In this document: positions 1-5,772 of the stretch, piece after piece
How the letters are laid out: each line of letters starts with the position of its first letter
How positions within the stretch are numbered: the stretch's first letter is position 1
Assembly: GCA_013331225.1 (NCBI GenBank)
Contig: DUGV01000218.1
Location: 1-6,548, forward strand
Length of the DNA stretch: 6,548 bases
Source of the DNA: Methanolinea sp.
GTDB lineage: Archaea > Halobacteriota > Methanomicrobia > Methanomicrobiales > Methanospirillaceae
Reading direction: 5' to 3'
Notes under the pieces: generated by a model
The model's database searches: none
What the model was told of the DNA's origin: nothing
What the model saw: the letters and a program-made list of their open reading frames with translations, nothing else
Made by a program: the position numbers and the translations under genes

Positions 1-2296
1 CTACCAGGAACAGAAGACCGAGCGGGCCCTCGAAGCGTTGAGAAACCTCTCGAGCCCGCGGGCGCTGGTCATCCGGGACGGCCAGCTGGCAAGGATCGCC
101 GGACGGGACGTCGTGCGGGGCGACTTTCTCCTTGTCAGCGAAGGGGACCGAATCGCCGCCGATGCCCTGGTCCACGCCTCCACGAACCTCTCGGTCGATG
201 AATCGCTCCTGACCGGCGAGTCGGTCCCGGTCAGGAAACTCCCGGCAGAAAAAGACCCGGGCGAACGGCAGCCTGGCGGTGACGACCAGCCCTGGCTCTA
301 CTCGGGGACCCTGGTGGTCCAGGGCCAGGGGATTGCCGAGGTGGTCTCGACCGGGATCCATACAAGGATGGGGGAGATTGGAAAGGCGCTGCAGGCTGTC
401 AAGCAGGAGAAGACCCGCCTCCATATCGAGACAGCCCGCATTGTCCGTAGCATTGCAGTCATCGGGCTGTTCCTCTTCATTCTCGTGGTGGTCGCGTACG
501 GGTTGACACGGGGCGACTGGCTCCAGGGTCTCCTTGCAGGGATCACGCTGGCAATGGCCATCCTCCCTGAGGAGTTCCCCGTCGTGCTGACAGTGTTCCT
601 TGCGCTCGGTGCATGGCGGCTCTCAAAGATCAATGTCCTTGCCCGGCATGTCCCGGCACTGGAAGCCCTCGGGGCAACGACCGTGCTCTGCACGGACAAG
701 ACCGGCACGCTCACCCTCAACCGGATGACCGTCGCGAAGTGCGTGGCCGGCAGCTCCACCTATGACTGCCTGGCCGGGGAAGGCAGCCCGCTTCCCGAAC
801 CATTCCATGAGCTCCTCGAGTACGCCATCCTCTCCTGCAAGAAAGATCCCTTCGACCCCATGGAGCAGGCACTGCTCAGGACCGGGAACAGGGATCTCTC
901 CGGGACCGAGCATCTCCACCGCGATTGGGAACTGCTGCTCGAATACCCTCTCTCCCGCGAGCTTCTGGCGATGTCAAACGTCTGGCGGTCAAGGAAGGGG
1001 GACGAGTACATCATCGCTGCCAAGGGAGCACCGGAAGCGATCTTTGATCTATGTCATCTCGGGGAAGAGGAGACCGAAGGCATGACCGCCCGGGTCGAAG
1101 ACCTCGCCTCCCAGGGCCTCCGCGTCCTCGGCATTGCAAAAGCGCATTTCCGGATCGGGCAGCTCCCCGAAGGCCAGCACGCATTCCATTTCACCTACCT
1201 CGGCCTGGTCGGGTTTACCGACCCGGTGCGACCGGACGCATCTGATGCCGTTGCCGAATGCAGGACCGCGGGGATCCGGGTGGCCATGATCACCGGGGAT
1301 TACCCTGCGACTGCGAGGAACATTGCCCGCCAGATCGGGCTTCCTGACTGCGACAGGGTCCTTACTGGGGCTGACCTTGACTCGATGCCCCCGGATAAAA
1401 GAGATGAGGAGATTCACTCTTCCTCTCTCTTTGCCAGGGTAGTTCCCGAGCAGAAACTCCAGATCGTCGAGTCGCTGAAGGCCAGGGGGGAGATCGTCGC
1501 CATGACCGGCGACGGGGTCAACGATGCCCCGGCACTGAAAGCTGCGCATATCGGAATCGCGATGGGTGGCAGGGGGACTGACGTGGCCAGGGAAGCCTCG
1601 TCGCTTGTCCTCCTTGACGACAACTTCGCTTCTATCGTTGCCGGCATCAGGACAGGGAGGAGGATCTTAGCAAACCTGCGGAAGGCCATGGCGTACATCA
1701 TCTCGGTCCACGTCCCCATCGCGGGCCTCTCGCTCATCCCGGTCCTCTCCGGGTGGCCGCTGATCCTCCTCCCTGTCCAGATCGTGTTCCTGGAGCTGAT
1801 CATCGATCCTGCGTGTTCCGTCGTCTTCGAAGCAGAGCAGGCCGAGCCGGGGATCATGCAGAGGCCGCCCAGGGACCCGGGCGATCATGTCCTCGACCGC
1901 CCCACGGTTGCAATTGCTCTTGCACAGGGCCTCGTTGCCCTCTGCATTGTCATCGGCGTCACCCTCTACGGGATGAAGCAGGGGCTCGTTGCGGACCAGA
2001 TTCGGACGATCTCGTTTGTCACTATCGTCATTGCCAACCTGGGCCTCATCTGCACAAACCGCTCGTGGTCTGAGAGCATTATTGCCACCTTCAGGAAGCC
2101 GAACAGGGCGTTCTGGTGGGTGATGGGAGGGACCGCATTCTTCCTTGCCGCGGTCCTTCTCATCCCCGGCCTGAGAGCGCTCTTCCGGTTTGCCCCGGTC
2201 TCCCCGTGGTATCTCCTTGTCTGCTGCATGGGAGGCCTGATGACTGTTGCGTGGTTCGAGATTTACAAGGTCACGCGTGCCCGCGGGTTTGCATGA
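1..2296 (+). CDS. P-type cation-transporting ATPase (5' end outside window)
   Basis: Membrane pump that uses ATP to move a cation; the ion is uncertain. The frame is open from base 2 and its first residues (YQEQKTERALEALRNL) are the segment that follows helix M2. The gene therefore starts left of the window, and the TTG at 38 is internal. About 80-120 N-terminal residues (M1-M2) should be missing. Visible in order: actuator motif TGES (212-223), M3, M4 with PEEFP (566-580), phosphorylation motif DKTGTLT with Asp at 695-697, nucleotide-binding KGAPE (about 1021-1035), MITGDYP, hinge TGDGVNDAP (1505-1531), then M5-M10. Overall layout fits the type II (Ca2+-ATPase-like) group. The ion-site residues differ from SERCA: PEEFP replaces PEGLP, His (1709-1711) sits where M5 usually has Asn, and M6 reads ELIIDP (1793-1810). 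I therefore do not assign calcium. There is no sign of a frameshift. It is separated from the next operon by 223 bp. Confidence 0.95.
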   Translation, partial: YQEQKTERALEALRNLSSPRALVIRDGQLARIAGRDVVRGDFLLVSEGDRIAADALVHASTNLSVDESLLTGESVPVRKLPAEKDPGERQPGGDDQPWLYSGTLVVQGQGIAEVVSTGIHTRMGEIGKALQAVKQEKTRLHIETARIVRSIAVIGLFLFILVVVAYGLTRGDWLQGLLAGITLAMAILPEEFPVVLTVFLALGAWRLSKINVLARHVPALEALGATTVLCTDKTGTLTLNRMTVAKCVAGSSTYDCLAGEGSPLPEPFHELLEYAILSCKKDPFDPMEQALLRTGNRDLSGTEHLHRDWELLLEYPLSRELLAMSNVWRSRKGDEYIIAAKGAPEAIFDLCHLGEEETEGMTARVEDLASQGLRVLGIAKAHFRIGQLPEGQHAFHFTYLGLVGFTDPVRPDASDAVAECRTAGIRVAMITGDYPATARNIARQIGLPDCDRVLTGADLDSMPPDKRDEEIHSSSLFARVVPEQKLQIVESLKARGEIVAMTGDGVNDAPALKAAHIGIAMGGRGTDVAREASSLVLLDDNFASIVAGIRTGRRILANLRKAMAYIISVHVPIAGLSLIPVLSGWPLILLPVQIVFLELIIDPACSVVFEAEQAEPGIMQRPPRDPGDHVLDRPTVAIALAQGLVALCIVIGVTLYGMKQGLVADQIRTISFVTIVIANLGLICTNRSWSESIIATFRKPNRAFWWVMGGTAFFLAAVLLIPGLRALFRFAPVSPWYLLVCCMGGLMTVAWFEIYKVTRARGFA

Positions 2297-2298
2297 GC

Positions 2299-2344
2299 GC
2301 CCGCTGATCAGGGCCGTCCGGAGAGAGGTTCTGAGAAAATTTTT
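2299..2344 (+). terminator. Possible terminator after the P-type ATPase gene
   Basis: Just after the ATPase stop, GCCC (2299-2302) can pair with GGGC (2311-2314) around the small palindrome CTGATCAG (2304-2311). About 25 bases later there is a run of five T (2340-2344). Archaeal transcripts often end at T-runs, so this is a reasonable 3' end, but the stem is short and distant from the T-run. Confidence 0.3.
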
Positions 2345-2453
2345 CGGAATGGCACGATACATGGTGTATCAGTCGGGTGAGATCGGCCGGGTCCTGGCAG
2401 TCGGGGCAGTCAAGAATTAAAAGGGGGCCAATACGCTCTTTGTTTAAGAAATA

Positions 2454-2469
2454 CTGCACATATGTGCAG
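2454..2469. promoter_or_regulatory. Perfect 16-bp palindrome, candidate operator of the sulfur-relay operon
   Basis: CTGCACATATGTGCAG is identical to its own reverse complement over all 16 bases. It is flanked by AT-rich arms TTTAA (2443-2447) and TTAAA (2472-2476). It ends 15 bases before the TATA-like box and 50 bases before the first ATG of the operon. This position suits a dimeric DNA-binding repressor or activator. No regulator gene lies in the window, so the bound protein is unknown. As RNA it would leave almost no loop, so a DNA operator is more likely than a hairpin. Confidence 0.5.
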
Positions 2470-2483
2470 AATTAAACAATAAC

Positions 2484-2490
2484 ATTTAAT
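2484..2490 (+). promoter_or_regulatory. TATA-like promoter box of the sulfur-relay operon
   Basis: ATTTAAT lies in an AT-rich stretch of an otherwise GC-rich sequence, about 30 bases before the ATG at 2520. With the usual archaeal spacing of about 25 bases, transcription would start near 2510-2514 and leave a leader of only 6-10 bases. No ribosome binding site precedes the ATG, which agrees with leaderless or near-leaderless translation. Other AT-rich boxes (around 2416-2424 and 2443-2453) could act as alternatives. Confidence 0.45.
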
Positions 2491-2519
2491 GACAGTTCTC
2501 TCCATTATTATACCCTTCC

Positions 2520-3053
2520 ATGAACCAGGAACCCCCACTGACCCGTATCCACCCGCTCTGGTCGCAGCTCGCAAGGCACCCGGCATTCCTTGGTGCCCTG
2601 ATCGGAATCCTGGCAGCGTTCTCACAGGCGCTCCTCATCAGTGCGGGCGGGCCTGAGGCGTACGGGTTCTGCGTCGCATGCCACACCCGCGACCTGGTGA
2701 ACGGCCTGACCAACATCATCGCGGGCACAAACCTTGCCCTGGCCGCCATCTCGAAGAACTCCCTCCTGCCGGTCATGAGCGTGGCAGGAGTTCTCATCGG
2801 CGGATACATCTCGGCCACCCTTCACCGGGAGCACAGGATAAAGAAAGGGACCATAAAGGACTATTTCATCTATTTCTTCGCCGGGATCCTTGTCCTCAAC
2901 CTCGCGATGATCTTCGGGGGGTGCCCGTACCGGGCGGCCCTCCGGACCGGGTACGGGGATTTCACGGCAGTCCTCTTCATCGTGGCCATGGCGGCGGGCG
3001 TGGTCCTGGGTGCATACCTGCTGCTCAAAAAAGCGGAGAGGGAGGACGCCTGA
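2520..3053 (+). CDS. YeeE/YedE-family membrane transporter, first half (split gene)
   Basis: Integral membrane protein of 177 residues, resembling the N-terminal half of YeeE/YedE (sulphur transport domain) proteins. Known family members import thiosulfate (YeeE) or are linked to selenium metabolism (YedE). It has about five hydrophobic segments (near residues 22-42, 63-78, 83-98, 113-134 and 148-170). The conserved cysteine motifs are GFCVACHTRDLVNG (Cys51, Cys54) and GGCPYR (Cys135); in this family such cysteines are thought to pass the sulfur compound through the membrane. Full-length relatives are about 350-400 residues, so this is half a transporter, completed by the next gene, whose start overlaps this stop. 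No ribosome site precedes the ATG, as expected for the first gene of a leaderless transcript. CVACH matches a haem c motif, but the family context argues against haem. The substrate (thiosulfate, another sulfane or a selenium compound) is not determined. Confidence 0.85.
   Translation: MNQEPPLTRIHPLWSQLARHPAFLGALIGILAAFSQALLISAGGPEAYGFCVACHTRDLVNGLTNIIAGTNLALAAISKNSLLPVMSVAGVLIGGYISATLHREHRIKKGTIKDYFIYFFAGILVLNLAMIFGGCPYRAALRTGYGDFTAVLFIVAMAAGVVLGAYLLLKKAEREDA
3040..3045 (+). promoter_or_regulatory. Ribosome binding site fixing the start of the second transporter half
   Basis: A purine-rich GGAGAGGGAGGA stretch (about 3035-3046) lies 7-10 bases before the ATG at 3053, inside the end of the preceding gene. 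It decides the start: the same frame is open upstream back to at least 2678, but only this ATG has a ribosome site and leaves a membrane protein of the right length. Confidence 0.7.
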
Positions 3054-3577
3054 TGGCGACCGGAATCCTTCCAGTTGATGCTGCAGTCTTCTTTGTCCCC
3101 CTCGTGACGCTTACCCTGGGCCTTCTCATCGGCTACCTTGCCCAGCGGTCCGGGTATTGCTCGATCGGCGGGTTCCGGGACTACTTCCTGTTCCGGCACA
3201 CCCGTCTCCTGTCCGGGTACCTCGCCCTGATCGTGGCATCCTTTGCGGGGTACTTCCTCTTCTGGCTCGTGGTTCCCGGTGCGATGGAGCATTTCTTCTG
3301 GGCGACCACCAGCGGGCCCTTCGTGCCGGTTCCCGGTGCTCCCGGAGGCCTGGTTCCCGCGGCCTACCTCCTCATCTCCATCGTGACAGGGTTCCTGGTG
3401 GGGCTCATCGCAGTCCTCCTGGGAGGGTGTCCCATCCGCCTGACGGTCATGGCATCCGAGGGGAATTACAGGGCAGCCTGGTTCTTTGTCGGGATGTGCG
3501 CAGGTTCGATCATCTTTGCAACGATTGTGTCAGGCTGGGTCGTCTGGTTCATCAACGCACTCGGGTTTGGAGCCTGA
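3053..3577 (+). CDS. YeeE/YedE-family membrane transporter, second half (split gene)
   Basis: Integral membrane protein of 174 residues corresponding to the C-terminal half of YeeE/YedE. The start ATG overlaps the previous stop by one base (TGATG) and has a good ribosome site, so the two halves are translationally coupled and presumably form one transporter. Hydrophobic segments lie near residues 11-30, 53-75, 101-123 and 139-165. Motifs are SGYCSIGGFRDYFLFRHT (Cys36) and GGCPIR (Cys126), with another Cys at 149. They align with the first half: GFC with GYC, and GGCPYR with GGCPIR, each GGCP motif followed by a long hydrophobic helix. This matches the inverted or pseudo-twofold repeat of single-chain YeeE. 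The frame is also open upstream, inside the first half, but that part translates to Arg/Pro/Gly-rich non-membrane sequence and is not part of the protein. The transported substrate is not shown by the sequence. Confidence 0.85.
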   Translation: MATGILPVDAAVFFVPLVTLTLGLLIGYLAQRSGYCSIGGFRDYFLFRHTRLLSGYLALIVASFAGYFLFWLVVPGAMEHFFWATTSGPFVPVPGAPGGLVPAAYLLISIVTGFLVGLIAVLLGGCPIRLTVMASEGNYRAAWFFVGMCAGSIIFATIVSGWVVWFINALGFGA

Positions 3578-3583
3578 TCCTCC

Positions 3584-4747
3584 ATGGTCTCCTCCACTTT
3601 CCTCTTCTGCGACCTGGTGCCGGGTGAACGCCTGCGCTGGATTGCAGAGACGCTCCGGGCATCCAAGGGGACAGGCGGCGTCCCTCTCAGCATGACAGCA
3701 TTCCTCACCGGCGACGCGCTCTACAGCCTCGTTGACGCGAGGACCAGGGATTCCTGGCGGACGCTTGCAGATCGCGACGGCGTCCGGGTCATCGCCGACG
3801 GGGACGAACTCGGACTCCACGGCCTGCGGGATTTGGTTGCGTCCGGATCTCCATGGGTCACGGTCGCGGGCAGCCAGGACGAGGCCCCGTTCTGGCAGTC
3901 CCTCGTCTCATCCCTTGTATCAGAGTGGAAGGGGACGCAGAAGGCAGGCTTTCTCCTCTGCGACGGACCGTACATGAGCCGGGTTACCGTCTACATGGTC
4001 AGGTTCCTTTCGGCCGTCCAGGCAGGAGGATTTTCACCTGAACTCTACACGTATCTTGACGGTGTGCATGCCCTGCATAACGGCCAGCGCCCATCCGAGT
4101 TTGAGAATATCGGGAGGGCAATCGCGGGCATCTCTGCATCATCAGTCCAGGCCGGGAGGGACCCCTGGTTTGCCGCCTGCTCCCGGTGTGCGACGGCAAG
4201 GGGCTACTACCAGATGAACCCCGGGACAGGGTTCTGCGAGCCCGCCTCCGCCATCGAGGAGATCGCCATCCGGCCGCTCAAAGAGATACTCTCGCGGTTT
4301 TCCGGGAACCTGCCGGTCGTATCGTCTGCATCGGGAGACCTGGTGCCGGACGGGTGGGGAGGAGATCGCGTCCCTCGCCTCCTGGTCTTCATCGCACACC
4401 CCCCGTACTGCGCGGAATGGACCTTCGGAGGGCTCTCGCTTGCCCTTGCCGCTGCGATGGGCGGGATCCCGGCAACGGTCATCTTCATAGAGGATGGGGT
4501 GTACGCACTCCACGGGAACCACGAAGTCCCCGCGCACGACAAGGTCTTCAATGTCCAGGAGATGATCGCGGTCACGACTGATGTTCCGGACCTTGAGTAT
4601 TTCGTGCACGGGCCTTCGCTTGACGACCGGGGGATCGACCTCTTACCCGGGTTCCCGACTATCCCGCGACTGCGAAATGAAGACCTTGCCCGGGTGTTCT
4701 TGAAATCGGAGAGCGACGGGACCGCTTCACGGCTCATATTCTTTTAA
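3584..4747 (+). CDS. Three-domain DsrE-superfamily protein, apparent TusB-TusD-TusC (DsrH-E-F) fusion
   Basis: Predicted cytoplasmic sulfur-carrier protein of 387 residues, starting 6 bases after the transporter; GGAG (3569-3572) may serve as ribosome site. I see three DsrE-like units. Domain 1 (about 1-113) resembles TusB/DsrH: DALYSLVD, then VRVIADGDELGLHGL, like DGVTAAVD and IKVYALNEDLIARGL in E. coli TusB. Domain 2 (about 121-238) resembles TusD/DsrE: GPY near its start, YLDGVHALHNGQ, and CSRCATARG, whose first Cys (199) aligns with TusD Cys78, the persulfide-carrying residue. Domain 3 (about 264-387) resembles TusC/DsrF: FIEDGVYALHGNHEVP and a C-terminal RLIFF; the Cys of TusC WVCAASLRERGL is His342 here. 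TusBCD normally uses three separate subunits. The alignments are from memory and by eye, so the DsrE superfamily assignment is firmer than the exact subunit matching. The context implies it accepts sulfur from the YeeE-like transporter and passes it to the TusA-like protein. Confidence 0.75.
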   Translation: MVSSTFLFCDLVPGERLRWIAETLRASKGTGGVPLSMTAFLTGDALYSLVDARTRDSWRTLADRDGVRVIADGDELGLHGLRDLVASGSPWVTVAGSQDEAPFWQSLVSSLVSEWKGTQKAGFLLCDGPYMSRVTVYMVRFLSAVQAGGFSPELYTYLDGVHALHNGQRPSEFENIGRAIAGISASSVQAGRDPWFAACSRCATARGYYQMNPGTGFCEPASAIEEIAIRPLKEILSRFSGNLPVVSSASGDLVPDGWGGDRVPRLLVFIAHPPYCAEWTFGGLSLALAAAMGGIPATVIFIEDGVYALHGNHEVPAHDKVFNVQEMIAVTTDVPDLEYFVHGPSLDDRGIDLLPGFPTIPRLRNEDLARVFLKSESDGTASRLIFF

Positions 4748-4750
4748 AAC

Positions 4751-4756
4751 GAGGAG
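4751..4756 (+). promoter_or_regulatory. Ribosome binding site of the TusA-like gene
   Basis: GAGGAG lies 8 bases before the ATG at 4765. It favours this start over the in-frame ATG at 4777. Confidence 0.75.
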
Positions 4757-4764
4757 AGACTGAC

Positions 4765-4980
4765 ATGACTGAACCAATGGATTTCACCGAACTGACCTGC
4801 ACGAACCTTATGATCAAGCTGAAAATCCTGCTGAACAAGCTCCCACAGGGCGATCGCGTCGCCTTCTTTGCAACGAGGGAGCAGGTGGACAACACGTGCT
4901 CGCCATTCTCAGGCCAGGGATACCAGGTCTCATGGGACCAGGCGGCCGAGAACCGGTATCTCGTCAGGCTGGGGAAGTAA
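4765..4980 (+). CDS. TusA/SirA-like small sulfur carrier with altered CPxP motif
   Basis: Small soluble protein of 71 residues with the size and pattern of TusA-family sulfur carriers: an N-terminal strand (MDFTELTC), a Lys- and Leu-rich helix, GDRVAFFAT as the second strand, then a GYQVSW...YLVRL ending. TusA proteins carry sulfur as a persulfide on the Cys of a CPxP motif. Here Cys12 is kept, but the motif reads CTNLMIK, so both prolines are gone, while the Lys in the following helix is retained. A second Cys (45) lies in NTCSPF. It is the last gene of the operon, 17 bases after the DsrE-type fusion. In bacteria, TusA hands sulfur to TusBCD, and TusA-like proteins accompany YeeE/YedE transporters. 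The inferred role is sulfur (or selenium) transfer downstream of the transporter. The altered motif makes catalysis less certain than family membership; it may be a carrier with a different partner. Confidence 0.7.
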   Translation: MTEPMDFTELTCTNLMIKLKILLNKLPQGDRVAFFATREQVDNTCSPFSGQGYQVSWDQAAENRYLVRLGK

Positions 4981-4993
4981 GAGAACACCGCGT

Positions 4994-5050
4994 GGTCTCC
5001 GGAACTCTCTGGAATCCACGCCCCTTTTTGTCAGGGATTCACGGGAGACC
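4994..5050 (+). repeat. Nested inverted repeat just after the TusA-like gene
   Basis: Outer arms GGTCTCC (4994-5000) and GGAGACC (5044-5050) are exact reverse complements. Inside them, GAATCC (5012-5017) pairs with GGATTC (5035-5040) around a loop containing TTTTT (5025-5029). This could be a structured 3' end of the operon transcript. A second GGAGACC at 5095-5101 could compete for the outer arm. Confidence 0.4.
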
Positions 5051-5064
5051 GAGTCTGCCCATTC

Positions 5065-5107
5065 AAGGTATCCCGGAGTACCTTTTCGGACCGGGGAGAC
5101 CCCTTTT
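5065..5107 (+). terminator. Two tandem hairpins with T4 tails, candidate operon terminator
   Basis: First unit: AAGGTA (5065-5070) pairs with TACCTT (5079-5084) around an 8-base loop, with T4 at 5083-5086. Second unit: GGGG (5093-5096), AGA, CCCC (5100-5103), then T4 (5104-5107). Both lie 85-125 bases after the stop of the TusA-like gene, with only a convergent gene beyond. This is a plausible termination zone for the + strand operon. The stems are short (6 and 4 bp), so each unit alone is weak. Confidence 0.45.
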
Positions 5108-5113
5108 CCTCCC

Positions 5114-5182
5114 GACCAACTGGTCTTGGTTCAGTAGATTCTCACCTGTCAAAGTGTTTCTGGGGATCTCATTCCAGAGAAA
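5114..5182. repeat. Small inverted repeats in the convergent gap
   Basis: GACCA (5114-5118) and TGGTC (5121-5125) are separated by two bases, with TTGGT (5126-5130) as an alternative partner for ACCAA (5115-5119). TTTCT (5157-5161) pairs with AGAAA (5178-5182), with an inner GG/CC. Some may help end the Rieske transcript from the other side. I see no gene in the rest of 4981-5233. Confidence 0.25.
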
Positions 5183-5233
5183 TTCCTTTGATTCACCCAA
5201 CTCGCAATGAGACAGTAATACTGACGTGGAGGA

Positions 5234-5548
5234 TCAGGGAACGAGGGTAATCTCACCGTCCTCTACCAGGACCCTGAACGTGGGTTGCGGTGTTGTTGCC
5301 GGACCGTTCAACACCTCCCCTGTCCTGACGTTGAAGACCGAGCCATGGCAGAGGCAGCGGAGGGTCTCTCCTTCGAGCCTGCCGTAGCCGAGCCGGCATG
5401 CCCCATGGGCGCAACTGTTCGCGAGCGCATAGATCCCTGATTCCAGGTGTACCAGCAGGATCTCCCGGTTATCGATCTTAATCACCTTCGTATCCCCGAC
5501 AGGAATGTCTTTGAGGGGTCCGAGTTTTATGGGGTGTGCACTCTCCAT
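5234..5548 (-). CDS. Small stand-alone Rieske [2Fe-2S] protein
   Basis: Soluble electron-transfer protein with a Rieske iron-sulfur cluster. Counting from the TTG at 5554 (106 residues), the cluster motifs are C48-A-H50 and C67-L-C-H70, giving CxH-x16-CxxH, the standard spacing; GSVF follows as usual, and the C-terminal strands RVLVEDGEITLV complete the fold. I prefer the ATG at 5548 (104 residues, MESAHPIK) because it is a stronger codon and sits where a leaderless transcript from the TATA-like box would begin; TTG 5554 remains possible. There is no signal peptide or membrane helix, so it is cytoplasmic. The length matches single-domain Rieske ferredoxins of the kind that serve oxygenases or nitrite reductase (NirD-like), but no partner reductase or oxygenase is nearby. 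It is transcribed toward the sulfur-relay operon and away from the NHL gene; its electron partner is unknown. Confidence 0.9.
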   Translation of the reverse strand: MESAHPIKLGPLKDIPVGDTKVIKIDNREILLVHLESGIYALANSCAHGACRLGYGRLEGETLRCLCHGSVFNVRTGEVLNGPATTPQPTFRVLVEDGEITLVP

Positions 5549-5570
5549 TGTCAACCATTTGTATATGACT

Positions 5571-5579
5571 ATTTAAATA
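5571..5579 (-). promoter_or_regulatory. TATA-like promoter box of the Rieske gene
   Basis: On the - strand this reads as a TATTTAAAT-type box. Its centre lies about 27 bases before the ATG at 5548, so transcription would start at or next to that ATG: a leaderless gene. There is no ribosome binding site before the start. A second AT-rich element (TATAATAT on the - strand, about 5592-5599) is an alternative. Confidence 0.55.
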
Positions 5580-5652
5580 TTGGTAGGGGTGCATATTATA
5601 CGCCATTTTCGTGATTGGCGGAATATTCAACGATTAAATGGATGAGATCTGG

Positions 5653-5734
5653 AAAAAAAGTGGAAAAGAAAGCGCATTCCTTCCCCTTGTATCCCTGCCC
5701 GCAACCGGGAACGACACCGTCTCCCGTTCCCCGG
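5653..5734 (-). terminator. Candidate terminator of the NHL-repeat gene
   Basis: GGGAACG (5707-5713) and CGTTCCC (5725-5731) are perfect 7-bp arms with an 11-base loop. CC (5705-5706) and GG (5733-5734) extend the stem past a one-base bulge. Read on the - strand, it lies about 40 bases after the NHL stop and is followed by T-rich sequence, ending in seven T (opposite 5653-5659). I see no gene between this element and the Rieske promoter. Confidence 0.45.
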
Positions 5735-5772
5735 GCTTTGACCCGTGGAAAAACAGAAGGGAAATGGTGGAG

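Noticed and set aside
38..40. TTG as start codon of the P-type ATPase
   Set aside because: The frame continues upstream to base 2 with typical family sequence, so the true start lies outside the window.
1667..2362. Long open frame of 231 codons on the - strand opposite the ATPase
   Set aside because: It is antisense to strongly conserved ATPase helices and has the Arg/Asp/Pro-rich composition of a GC-rich shadow frame.
2349..2420. 23-codon open frame (starting MARYMVYQSG) between the ATPase and the operon
   Set aside because: No ribosome site at usable distance and no recognisable motif.
2670..2684. CVACH as a haem c attachment site (CxxCH)
   Set aside because: The protein has the YeeE/YedE pattern, where cysteines occur at this position, and no cytochrome features or maturation genes are seen.
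2678..3052. Upstream extension of the second transporter gene
   Set aside because: It overlaps the first half in another frame and is rich in Arg, Pro and Gly with no membrane helices; the ATG at 3053 has a ribosome site.
4207..4737. Long - strand open frames opposite the DsrE-type gene
   Set aside because: Low-complexity Ser/Arg/Pro-rich shadows without motifs; the + strand frame has clear family signatures.
2520..4980. Selenoprotein gene within the operon
   Set aside because: No in-frame TGA interrupts any of the four genes; each ends at a stop consistent with family length, so a selenium role rests only on the YedE resemblance.
4896..5210. Open frame overlapping the TusA-like gene and running into the gap
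   Set aside because: No ribosome site, no motif, and it crosses the inverted-repeat zone.
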